Shown: positions 1-7,371 of the stretch, one piece after another
How positions within the stretch are numbered: the first letter of the stretch is position 1
How the letters are laid out: every line of letters begins with the position of its first letter
Source of the DNA: an uncultured Blautia sp.
GTDB lineage: Bacteria > Bacillota > Clostridia > Lachnospirales > Lachnospiraceae
Reading direction: 5' to 3'
Assembly (NCBI GenBank): GCA_900556555.1
Contig: USPF01000069.1
Coordinates: 1-8,531, forward strand
DNA length: 8,531 nt
Notes under the pieces: model-generated
Database searches by the model: none
Seen by the model: the letters and a program-made list of their open reading frames with translations, nothing else
Told to the model about the DNA's origin: nothing
Program-made: the position numbers and the translations under genes

Positions 1-5
1 CTTTT

Positions 6-39
6 CAAAGTGGAATTTAATCTTGCAAAGCGGAATTTA
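6..39. repeat. Two direct copies of a 14-base repeat at 20-base period; possible insertion-sequence terminal repeats
   Basis: CAAAG(T/C)GGAATTTA occurs at 6-19 and again at 26-39, differing at one base, so the period is 20. The sequence at 41-50 (TTTTTCAATT) keeps the same phase but has degraded. No open reading frame covers these bases. Multiple short direct repeats containing a GTGGAATTT-like core are a feature I associate with the ends of IS21-family elements. This is recollection and not a database match, and any transposase would lie left of the window. The repeat itself is seen directly; the mobile-element reading is inference. Confidence 0.5.
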
Positions 40-67
40 CTTTTTCAATTCACCTTTTTTCATCATG

Positions 68-104
68 GTACACCGGAAATATAACGCACAAACTTCCGGT
101 GTAC
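68..104 (-). terminator. Perfect 11-bp hairpin just after the ABC operon; possible terminator lacking a U-tract
   Basis: GTACACCGGAA at 68-78 pairs perfectly with TTCCGGTGTAC at 94-104 across a 15-base loop. It begins 16 bases past the stop codon of the permease gene, where a rho-independent terminator is expected. On the minus strand the stem is followed by CATGATGAAAAAAGG rather than a run of T, and on the plus strand by TCTAATC, so neither direction has a proper U-tract. It may be a weak terminator, an mRNA 3'-end stabiliser, or a terminator whose tail was replaced by inserted DNA. Confidence 0.45.
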
Positions 105-120
105 TCTAATCTAATATCCC

Positions 121-963
121 TTATTCTAGGTTCAGTTTTCTTGACAAAATATATCTGCTTCCCAAAAAGAACAATACCGCAAGCGCCAGATTCCAGACAA
201 AAGTGAATAAAAAGATGCTATTCTCTCCGCCTATGAAACCTCCATTGGCAGCAGTAGTCACAGACATGCTGCCTGTTGATGACCATCCCGGTACTGCAAA
301 CATAATAATCGTAGAAACAATAGAGAGAATAATATTGATTCCGAAAAAGGATACCACTGCCCCAAGAATCTTATGTGTCTTAAACAGGCTTCCCAGACAC
401 ATGGAAAACAGTACCAGCATGGTATAGCATCCGAAAAACTGTGCCAGAACTGTGAGAATCAGTAAAATCATGAACACCTGGTTCTGCATTCCATAAGCCC
501 CGGCCAGGATACTGAAAAATTCACACACGACATTTTTGAATGGTTCAAAAGTCTGTTTGAACAGCACCAGCATCATTATAGAAGCCACAACAAAAACCGC
601 ATCAATGACAATCCATGCCCAGGAGACCAGGATTTTAGACCACATTATTTTCGCAGGTGATACCGGCAGTGTGTGGGTGAGATAGCCTTCATCAGAAAAC
701 AGGTTCTTATGGAACCGGGCAGCCAGATAAACGCCAGTCACGACCATAATAGCCATAATAAAAAATACATAGATAAGAATATAGATGCCGGATACAATCC
801 CGTATGTTTCTGTAACAGAACCAGTTAAAGTATCCCCATACTTGGAAAGCCCAAAAGCAATCCCTATACGTCCAATCAAGGTATAGGCCAGCAAAATCCC
901 ATGAAGAATCAAAAGTAATCCAGAAACTGACTTCCAATCATATTTCAACAATTTTTTTAGCAT
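121..963 (-). CDS. ABC-2-type transporter permease of a YtrA-regulated ABC system
   Basis: A 280-residue integral membrane protein and the probable membrane subunit of an ABC transporter with the ATPase encoded immediately upstream. It opens with LLKYDWKS, a short cytoplasmic start common in this permease group. Six hydrophobic segments follow at roughly 14-36, 59-83, 112-134, 163-190, 197-223 and 249-270, and no signal peptide is visible. The start codon at 961-963 has a strong ribosome binding site (GGGAGGT, 6 bases away) inside the end of the ATPase gene. The two reading frames overlap by 7 bases, which suggests translational coupling. It is the last gene of the regulator-ATPase-permease operon. 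Substrate is unknown; related Firmicute systems are tied to cell-envelope stress or peptide-antibiotic response. The family call is firm, the substrate is not known. Confidence 0.85.
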   Translation of the reverse strand: MLKKLLKYDWKSVSGLLLILHGILLAYTLIGRIGIAFGLSKYGDTLTGSVTETYGIVSGIYILIYVFFIMAIMVVTGVYLAARFHKNLFSDEGYLTHTLPVSPAKIMWSKILVSWAWIVIDAVFVVASIMMLVLFKQTFEPFKNVVCEFFSILAGAYGMQNQVFMILLILTVLAQFFGCYTMLVLFSMCLGSLFKTHKILGAVVSFFGINIILSIVSTIIMFAVPGWSSTGSMSVTTAANGGFIGGENSIFLFTFVWNLALAVLFFLGSRYILSRKLNLE

Positions 964-1655
964 TTGAATACCTCCCTGAATAATGTATCTACAGATTTTC
1001 CCTGATTAAAGCGGATGTTTTCCACGCTGTCAACCATGCGGATATGCCCATTCTGAATAAATACTACTTCATCTAAAATATTTTCCACATCGGAAATCAG
1101 ATGTGTGGAAATAAGAATCGTTGCATTTTCATCATAATTATTAATGATTGTGGAAAGAATATAATCCCTGGCCGCTGGATCCACCCCTGCAATGGGCTCA
1201 TCCAGGCAATACAAACGTGCTCTCCTACTCATAACCAGAATAAGCTGGACTTTTTCTTTTGTTCCCTTTGACATAGTGCGGAGACGGTCAGAAGGATTGA
1301 TGTTCAGGCGTTGCAGCATATCGAAAGCCCGGCTTCTGTCAAAGTCCTCATAAAAATCAGAAAAATATTCTATCATATCACTGACCTTCATCCAGGAATT
1401 CAGATAGGTACGCTCAGGAAGATAGGATACGATTTTCTTCGTTTCAATACCCGGATTCATTCCATTCACCAGAATGTGTCCTTCTGTTGGAACAAGAAGA
1501 CCGTTTAATAACTTGATCAACGTCGTCTTTCCACTGCCATTTGGTCCTAAAAGTCCGATGATTTTCCCGCTTTCCAGAGAAATATTTACTTTGTCCAGTG
1601 CTGTTTTATTTCCGTAACGCTTGGTAAGATTCCTGCATTCTAAAATAGGTTTCAT
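957..1655 (-). CDS. ABC transporter ATP-binding protein (YtrB-like)
   Basis: A 232-residue ABC ATPase that should power the downstream permease from the cytoplasmic face. Visible motifs in order: Walker A GPNGSGKT at 37-44; a Q-loop region YLPE at 78-81, with Glu where Gln is usual; a divergent signature MSKGTKEKV at 128-136 in place of LSGGQ; Walker B RLYCLDEP at 147-154; D-loop AGVDP at 156-160; switch histidine H185 in STHL. The SKGT-type signature is, as I recall, common in small Firmicute exporters of the YtrB/BcrA-related group, so the protein looks intact. Its length fits a single nucleotide-binding domain. The ATG at 1653-1655 overlaps the TGA of the regulator gene (ATGA) and has a GAGGAGGAG ribosome binding site, indicating co-translation with both neighbours. 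Confidence 0.92.
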   Translation of the reverse strand: MKPILECRNLTKRYGNKTALDKVNISLESGKIIGLLGPNGSGKTTLIKLLNGLLVPTEGHILVNGMNPGIETKKIVSYLPERTYLNSWMKVSDMIEYFSDFYEDFDRSRAFDMLQRLNINPSDRLRTMSKGTKEKVQLILVMSRRARLYCLDEPIAGVDPAARDYILSTIINNYDENATILISTHLISDVENILDEVVFIQNGHIRMVDSVENIRFNQGKSVDTLFREVFKC

Positions 1656-2026
1656 GACAACTCCTCCTCTCTTCTCATCTTTTCAATAAGCTGAATGGTA
1701 GATTCCTTTGTAAATCCAATGTGTTCCATTTTTTCCAGAAATTCTTTGATCTGTATGGATGCCAGGTCTTCTTTTGTTTTTTCTATCATTGCTAAATCCT
1801 CCGTAATAAATCGTCCGCTGGTTCTTTGGCTAAACAAAAGGCCAGTACGTTCCAGTTCGGAAAGAGCCTTCTGCATGGTATTTGGGTTCACGCCTGCCTC
1901 CTGTGCCAGATCCCGCACGGAAGGAAGCTTCGCTCCCGGAGCATAAATACCGGATATGATATCCATGGTAATCCGTTCCATTATCTGAGCATAAATAGGC
2001 CGCTCAGAATTCAGGTTCCATGACAT
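1652..2026 (-). CDS. GntR-family transcriptional regulator, YtrA subfamily
   Basis: A 124-residue repressor-type protein. Residues about 7-75 form the GntR winged helix-turn-helix: PIYAQIMERI, then GAKLPSVRDLA and the recognition-helix stretch VNPNTMQKAL, then the wing GLLFSQRTSGRF. The remaining ~50 residues are a short helical tail, far too short for the FadR, HutC or MocR effector domains and typical of the YtrA subfamily. I chose the ATG at 2024-2026 because AGGAGGT sits 7 bases upstream; an in-frame GTG three codons earlier lies inside that ribosome binding site. It is the first gene of the operon with the ABC ATPase and permease. YtrA-type regulators usually repress their own operon, and the repeat array in the leader is the likely target. 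The inducing signal is unknown. Confidence 0.93.
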   Translation of the reverse strand: MSWNLNSERPIYAQIMERITMDIISGIYAPGAKLPSVRDLAQEAGVNPNTMQKALSELERTGLLFSQRTSGRFITEDLAMIEKTKEDLASIQIKEFLEKMEHIGFTKESTIQLIEKMRREEELS

Positions 2027-2040
2027 GTAATGCACCTCCT

Positions 2041-2080
2041 ATTGTATGATTGTATTATTGTACTACTTGCTCAATACAAT
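2041..2080. promoter_or_regulatory. Phased ATTGTA half-site array, probable operator of the GntR/YtrA regulator
   Basis: ATTGTA starts at 2041, 2049 and 2057, an exact 8-base period. After one intervening 8-base block, the inverted half-site AATACAAT lies at 2073-2080 in the same phase. ATTGTATT (2049-2056) and AATACAAT (2073-2080) form a perfect 8-bp inverted repeat with a 16-base spacer. The array covers the edge of the operon's -10 box, the predicted transcription start and the 5' leader, which is where a repressor would block transcription. The repeats are seen directly; assigning them to the adjacent regulator is inference from position and symmetry. Confidence 0.65.
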
Positions 2081-2107
2081 AATATATCCATTTACAGAAA
2101 TTGTCAA
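2079..2107 (-). promoter_or_regulatory. Sigma-A-type promoter of the regulator-ABC operon
   Basis: On the minus strand a perfect -35 box TTGACA (2102-2107) is followed after 17 bases by TATTAT (2079-2084), one mismatch from the -10 consensus. Transcription should start near 2072, about 46 bases before the regulator's start codon. The -10 box overlaps the last half-site of the operator array by two bases, so bound repressor would compete with polymerase. Confidence 0.8.
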
Positions 2108-2129
2108 TAGAAATTTTAGAAAATAAACA

Positions 2130-2162
2130 TTGCAATTCAAAAATTCTATGCTACAATATTGT
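2130..2162 (+). promoter_or_regulatory. Probable promoter of the nitroreductase gene, with an overlapping palindrome
   Basis: TTGCAA at 2130-2135 and TACAAT at 2152-2157 are separated by 16 bases and match the -35 and -10 consensus at 4 and 5 of 6 positions. The perfect 10-base palindrome ACAATATTGT (2153-2162) overlaps the -10 box and carries the same ACAAT/ATTGT core as the operator of the divergent operon. Start of transcription would be near 2164, leaving a leader of about 24 bases with an AAAGGTG ribosome binding site at 2176-2182. Confidence 0.55.
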
Positions 2163-2187
2163 TACGAAGAGAATAAAAGGTGAAAAT

Positions 2188-2952
2188 ATGAATTTATATG
2201 AAGCGATTTTTTCAAGAAAATCTGTGCGTAGTTACGAAATGGAGGCTGTAAGCAATAGTCTTCTTCAAGAAATTCGGGATTTTTATTCTCAGATAGAAGG
2301 TCTGAATCCGGGAATCCGTACAGATATTTCGATTATTGATAATACCACTGGAAAAAACAAAATAATGCACTTATTTGGAGTAAAAGCACCTTATTATATT
2401 GTGTTCTATTCTGAGGAAAAAGATCTGGCTCAGATGAACGCCGGATACATCATGGAGCAGCTTTCGCTGTTTCTGTGTACCAAAGGCTTGGGCACCTGTT
2501 TCCTGGGCAATGCGAAACCGAAATTGGGAAACCCGCATAAGGGAAACCTGAAGTTCATGATTACCATGGCATTTGGCAAAAGCAAAGGTGGATATACCAG
2601 AAAGGCAGTCGATGCAAGACGCATGGATTTAAAAGATTTGTGCGTTTATAAGGAAGTGCCCAGACAATGGATGAAACAGCTCCTGGAGGCTGCCCGTCTC
2701 GCACCTTCCAGTATGAACAGCCAGCCCTGGCGGTTTGTTGTATATGACAACCGTATCCATGTATTTGCGAAGAAGCACAATATGAACCACCTGGGCAGAT
2801 ATGAAGAACTGAATTTTGGAATCATGTTTTCCCATTTGATGGTGGTTGCTGAAGAACTATGGCTGGATGTGGATTTGATTCGTCTGGAAGATATCACCCA
2901 CCGGAATTTTCCTAATAACCAATATGTACTCAGTGCAATATTAAGAACCTGA
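2188..2952 (+). CDS. Nitroreductase-family protein (TM1586-like)
   Basis: A 254-residue protein of the FMN-dependent nitroreductase fold, in the subgroup where two nitroreductase-like halves are joined in one chain (Pfam TM1586_NiRdase, from recollection). The N-terminal SRKSVRSY at 9-16 is the usual FMN-phosphate-binding start. The second half has APSSMNSQPWRF at 172-183, the classic nitroreductase motif. A glycine-rich segment KGLGTCFLGNAK lies at 99-110. Such enzymes reduce flavin-accessible substrates with NAD(P)H in the cytoplasm; the substrate here is not known. The ATG at 2188-2190 is chosen because AAAGGTG lies just upstream; extending in frame to a TTG at 2101 would swallow the promoter and lacks a ribosome binding site. 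It is monocistronic and divergent from the GntR/ABC operon, so co-regulation is possible but not shown. Confidence 0.85.
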   Translation: MNLYEAIFSRKSVRSYEMEAVSNSLLQEIRDFYSQIEGLNPGIRTDISIIDNTTGKNKIMHLFGVKAPYYIVFYSEEKDLAQMNAGYIMEQLSLFLCTKGLGTCFLGNAKPKLGNPHKGNLKFMITMAFGKSKGGYTRKAVDARRMDLKDLCVYKEVPRQWMKQLLEAARLAPSSMNSQPWRFVVYDNRIHVFAKKHNMNHLGRYEELNFGIMFSHLMVVAEELWLDVDLIRLEDITHRNFPNNQYVLSAILRT

Positions 2953-2999
2953 AAAGAATGGCTGCTACAGCAGCTATCCTCTCCAGGTTCTTTTCTTTT
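2943..2999 (+). terminator. Terminator between the convergent nitroreductase and M20 genes, probably bidirectional
   Basis: AAGAACCTG (2943-2951) pairs with CAGGTTCTT (2984-2992). Inside the loop a second hairpin forms (ATGGCTGC/GCAGCTAT around TACA, with one G-U pair). On the plus strand the outer stem runs into TTCTTTTCTTTT, a good U-rich tail for the nitroreductase gene, whose stop codon TGA lies in the left arm. In the minus direction the stem begins just after the M20 stop codon, but its tail is only AATATT, so termination there is likely weaker. Confidence 0.75.
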
Positions 3000-4341
3000 A
3001 AACACTCTTCTTTTTTTCCTGCATAAAATCCTGTTTTGCTTTCTCCAGGATTCCAGAATTTTCAAAAATCTCCCATATACTCGCAGCAAGAATTTTGGAT
3101 GCTGCCATCATTCCTTTATGTGCTATAGAAGACTTCCCCTGTGCTGTCACTGTCCAATGATGCAAAGGAGAGCCATTGGCATAACAATTCACCATAAAAG
3201 CACTGCAGGGAAGTATCTGGCTTACATTTCCCACATCTGTTGAAATCCCGGTCTTTCTCACAGATGCAAAATCCGGACTGGAGCAAATTGAAATCTCATT
3301 GTCAGGCTCATTCCTAAATGGCAGAAATTTTTTGGCATATGCTAATTCTTCCTCACTGTAATGAAGCGGAAGAAAGACATCCATGTATTTTAAAATCAAA
3401 CTATCTAATGTGGAATTTTTCAGCATACTGTCATAAACACATTTTGTTTTGATTTCCACAGACGTATCTGTCATGAGTGCTGCACCTTGGGCAATCCGGT
3501 CTGTACGCTCCCGCAATGCCTGAGCCTGAGATCCTTTTGGTGCCCGGATAGCATAAAGCAGCTGGGCACGTGACGGAACAATATTGGGAAGTTTTCCACC
3601 AGCATCTAAATATGCGTAATGTATCCTCGCTTCGTCTATCATATGCTCCCTGAGATAATTGACTCCTATATTCATCAGTTCACAGGCATCCAGGGCACTT
3701 CTTCCAAGATGAGGTGCCTGGGAAGCGTGGGCACTGGTTCCATGGAAGGTATAAACTACTCTCTGGTTTGCCAGAGACTGATTAAAAATTCCTGCCTGTG
3801 CATGAGGGTGCCAGGAAAACGCTGCATCTATTCCCTGGAAAAAACCATTCTGTATCATCTTTGATTTCCCTGAAGCATTCTCTTCTGCCGGACATCCGAA
3901 ATATACAATGGTTCCCGGTAAATGATATTGCTCTAGCAGTTCTTTCAGAAAAAGAGCTGCTCCCAAAAGTCCTGTTCCAAGAAGATTATGCCCGCATCCA
4001 TGTCCCGGTGTATCCGGTCCGGCTCCATCCGGATATTTCTGCCCTGGCTCATCTGCTTCCTGGCACATTCCCACCAGTGCATCATACTCCCCCAACAGTC
4101 CAATCACCGGACCACTGTTTCCAAAAGAAGCCTGAAAAGCTGTCGGAAGCTCTTCGCAGGGAACAGATACCGTAAAGCCATGCTGTTCCAGTATTTCTTT
4201 TAAAAGTGTACAGGAACGCCGCTCCTCATATGCAGGTTCATGAAATTCCCAGACAGCATCCGAAGCAGAAACTAAAAGAGGCATGTATTTTTCTGCTAAC
4301 TGTTCTAATGCAAAGCATATCTGGCTGATATCTACGCTCAT
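2998..4341 (-). CDS. M20-family amidohydrolase, AbgB-like
   Basis: A 447-residue metallohydrolase of peptidase family M20 (M20D type), resembling AbgB, a subunit of p-aminobenzoyl-glutamate hydrolase. Visible motifs: GEYDAL at 84-89, GHGCGHN at 113-119, PAEE at 151-154, WHPH at 177-180, GTSAHAS at 201-207 in the small dimerisation domain, and STDVGNVS at 367-374 followed by PLHHW at 392-396. These include the expected metal-ligand and catalytic positions, so the enzyme looks active. The true substrate (an N-acyl or amide-linked amino acid) cannot be told from sequence. I chose the ATG at 4339-4341 because AAAGGA lies 10 bases upstream and homologues start near here. An in-frame GTG (4390-4392) or ATG (4387-4389) would add up to 17 residues but has poor spacing from its AAGG. 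It follows the amidase gene closely, probably as one transcript. Confidence 0.88.
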   Translation of the reverse strand: MSVDISQICFALEQLAEKYMPLLVSASDAVWEFHEPAYEERRSCTLLKEILEQHGFTVSVPCEELPTAFQASFGNSGPVIGLLGEYDALVGMCQEADEPGQKYPDGAGPDTPGHGCGHNLLGTGLLGAALFLKELLEQYHLPGTIVYFGCPAEENASGKSKMIQNGFFQGIDAAFSWHPHAQAGIFNQSLANQRVVYTFHGTSAHASQAPHLGRSALDACELMNIGVNYLREHMIDEARIHYAYLDAGGKLPNIVPSRAQLLYAIRAPKGSQAQALRERTDRIAQGAALMTDTSVEIKTKCVYDSMLKNSTLDSLILKYMDVFLPLHYSEEELAYAKKFLPFRNEPDNEISICSSPDFASVRKTGISTDVGNVSQILPCSAFMVNCYANGSPLHHWTVTAQGKSSIAHKGMMAASKILAASIWEIFENSGILEKAKQDFMQEKKKSV

Positions 4342-4351
4342 GACATATTCA

Positions 4352-4357
4352 TCCTTT
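4352..4357 (-). promoter_or_regulatory. Ribosome binding site that favours the downstream start of the M20 gene
   Basis: The minus strand reads AAAGGA here, 10 bases before the ATG at 4339-4341. The spacing is at the long end of normal, but the match to the anti-Shine-Dalgarno is better placed than AAGG at 4394-4397, which is only 4 bases from the upstream ATG and 1 base from the GTG. Confidence 0.55.
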
Positions 4358-4395
4358 CCGCTAAACTTATCTTCTGTTCTATTCTGCATCACACC

Positions 4396-5136
4396 TTAGG
4401 ATGATTTCGATGCTTCCACTTCCTCATCTACTTTTTGAATCTGTTTTTTTACATCATCTTTAAACTGCTCCCATGCATCCTGATTCTCCACATAGTATTT
4501 GGGACATATTTTGCCGGTAACATCATAATGGCGGATAACATCCTGTTCTGTAAGGTTAAAACGCCAGCAGAGCCAGCCTGTCAGGCGTACCAGGGAAATA
4601 TAAGTAGCATCTGTGAACTTTCCTGTTTCATCCATATGACAGCATTCAATGGACAAAGTATCTTCGTTTCTGGAATTTGATGCATAGGCAATCTCTGTAC
4701 TTGGCACACACTGTACAATTTCCCCTTCATATCCCACTACAAAATGACTGCTTACTTTAGTCTCATGGCTGTCTTTCAAGCCCTGGAAATAATCCCGGTT
4801 ATTCTTAGCCGTAGTTCCAGGATTTGCCGTATAATGCACAACAATTCCTTTTACTTTTTCCAGGGAGGTTCCCGGCCTGGAATATTCATTCACATCTAAA
4901 AGATCTACCTCAAAGGGAGGTGCTCCTACAAAAGAATCGTTGCGTTCCTCAAGAAGTTTTCTTTCTTTCCATTCATCTCTGACTTTACCAGTCACAAAAA
5001 AACCGGCTAGAACCGTAAGCACAGCCAGAAAAAACATCATAATATTGCGCCTTCTCCTGCGTCTCCGCAATTTTTTTCTTCGTTCTCTTCTGTTTTCAAA
5101 GTCCAGCTCTTCCTCGTATCTATCCCTTTTTCTCAT
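4396..5136 (-). CDS. Membrane-anchored N-acetylmuramoyl-L-alanine amidase (Amidase_2/PGRP fold)
   Basis: A 246-residue cell-wall amidase predicted to cut the bond between N-acetylmuramic acid and L-alanine of peptidoglycan outside the membrane. Residues 1-31 are very basic, including seven consecutive Arg at 24-30. A single membrane segment follows at about 32-49 with no cleavage site, so the protein should be N-in/C-out and anchored. The Amidase_2 domain covers about 93-225. Probable zinc ligands are H101 (VVHYT), H203 (IRHYD) and C211 (GKICPKYY), with K209 two residues before the Cys as in T7-lysozyme-like amidases. The domain also has SSHFVVGYEGEI at 129-140. I chose the ATG at 5134-5136, preceded by AAAGGA at 6 bases; the next upstream in-frame start would lie against the guaB terminator. 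No SH3 or other wall-binding domain is present. It follows guaB and precedes the M20 gene. Confidence 0.9.
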   Translation of the reverse strand: MRKRDRYEEELDFENRRERRKKLRRRRRRRNIMMFFLAVLTVLAGFFVTGKVRDEWKERKLLEERNDSFVGAPPFEVDLLDVNEYSRPGTSLEKVKGIVVHYTANPGTTAKNNRDYFQGLKDSHETKVSSHFVVGYEGEIVQCVPSTEIAYASNSRNEDTLSIECCHMDETGKFTDATYISLVRLTGWLCWRFNLTEQDVIRHYDVTGKICPKYYVENQDAWEQFKDDVKKQIQKVDEEVEASKSS

Positions 5137-5142
5137 CTTTTG

Positions 5143-5148
5143 TCCTTT
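5143..5148 (-). promoter_or_regulatory. Ribosome binding site that decides the amidase start
   Basis: AAAGGA on the minus strand lies 6 bases before the ATG at 5134-5136. An alternative in-frame start ten codons upstream (5164-5166) overlaps the end of the guaB terminator and would place this strong site inside the coding region. Confidence 0.75.
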
Positions 5149-5164
5149 CCTGAAAAACAGAGCC

Positions 5165-5197
5165 AAAAAAAGGCTGCTGCAGATTCTGCAACAGCCT
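5165..5197 (-). terminator. Strong intrinsic terminator of guaB
   Basis: On the minus strand AGGCTGTTGCAG (5186-5197) pairs with CTGCAGCAGCCT (5171-5182) over a three-base loop AAT. That gives twelve pairs with a single G-U. Seven T residues follow directly (5171-5165). It starts 12 bases after the guaB stop codon. Only 28 bases separate its tail from the amidase start codon, which leaves no room for a separate promoter downstream of it. Confidence 0.92.
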
Positions 5198-5209
5198 CCT
5201 CATCCTTAC

Positions 5210-6724
<1,515 letters not shown>

Positions 6725-6728
<4 letters not shown>

Positions 6729-7225
6729 TCTTCAAAAACTTTACGTGGGCAGCTTTTTTTAATATTTTCCAATAATTCCCGGTCAGGCTCAATAAGAACC
6801 TTATTTACTTCTTTTTCATCTGGAATAATCATGGCATAAACTTTGTGATTTTTATTTCCTGAAGAATAATCCAGAACCTTTAAGTTTGTATTATGGTTCT
6901 GATAATCCATTCTGTGGGAATTTACTGGTGCCATCAGCTCCAGTTTTGCCAGGTCAAAGCTTTTCAAACGTTTTCTCTTGGATTTTGACATAATCTTATC
7001 TACATCCAGCTCACCGTTTACATAGACATATTCATATTCCAAATCCAAATTTGGCAGAATAAAATATGCTGCAACACCAAGAAGCAAGGTAGCAATCCAT
7101 GCAAATATGATTACAAATCCCATGACTGCAGTCACTGCAATAAGACCGATCAAAAGAAATTTAATAATCTTTTCTTTTGCGCTCTGCTCTTTTTTTATCA
7201 GCAGTTCTGAATATGCGTCATTCAT
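6725..7225 (-). CDS. Small two-helix membrane protein of unknown function (DUF6106-like)
   Basis: A 166-residue protein whose function I do not know. A charged N-terminus (to about residue 19) precedes one long hydrophobic block at 20-59, best read as two closely spaced membrane helices with a very short turn, so both ends probably face the cytoplasm. The C-terminal part is soluble: YEYVYVNGELDVDKI at 64-78, a basic patch KSKRKR at 81-86, then an alpha/beta-looking region ending in IEPDRELLENI and CPRKVF. I recall similar proteins in Clostridia annotated DUF6106, often beside guaB or groEL; that is memory, not a search. The start at 7223-7225 has a perfect AGGAGG 8 bases upstream. It has its own promoter after the groEL terminator and no terminator before guaB, so its transcript probably continues into guaB. 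Confidence 0.8.
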
Positions 7226-7264
7226 CTTCTGTTCCTCCTATAAATCTTCTATTTTCTGATAAAT

Positions 7265-7293
7265 AGTGTAACACAAATAAACTTGTGTTGCAA
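7265..7293 (-). promoter_or_regulatory. Promoter of the membrane-protein gene with an inverted-repeat operator in its spacer
   Basis: On the minus strand TTGCAA (7288-7293) and TACACT (7265-7270) are exactly 17 bases apart, each matching consensus at 4 of 6 positions. The perfect inverted repeat AACACAA-N6-TTGTGTT (7270-7289) fills the whole spacer and touches both boxes. Its position is that of a classical repressor site. No candidate regulator is encoded in the window next to it. Confidence 0.65.
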
Positions 7294-7311
7294 GAATCGA
7301 AAAAATATGAC

Positions 7312-7348
7312 AGAAAAGGCCGGTGTCCCGAATAACGACACCGGCCTT
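7312..7348 (-). terminator. groEL terminator hairpin
   Basis: AAGGCCGGTGTC on the minus strand (7337-7348) pairs perfectly with GACACCGGCCTT (7316-7327) across a nine-base loop. The GC-rich 12-bp stem runs into TTTTCTGT, a short but usable U-tract. It begins 24 bases after the groEL stop codon and separates groEL from the next gene's promoter. Confidence 0.85.
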
Positions 7349-7371
7349 CCGCCTTATTTTGCGACTTTTGA

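Noticed and set aside
2101..2187. N-terminal extension of the nitroreductase from a TTG codon
   Set aside because: The extension would translate the promoter and leader, lacks a ribosome binding site, and the family start MNLYEAIFSRKSVR matches the ATG at 2188.
2646..3089. Minus-strand open frame spanning the end of the nitroreductase gene and the shared terminator
   Set aside because: It overlaps two well-supported genes in other frames and runs through the terminator hairpin; the translation is Arg/Ser/Trp-rich and resembles no family.
3798..4175. Plus-strand open frame inside the M20 gene
   Set aside because: It is antisense to the metal-binding core of the M20 enzyme, with no ribosome binding site; a shadow frame.
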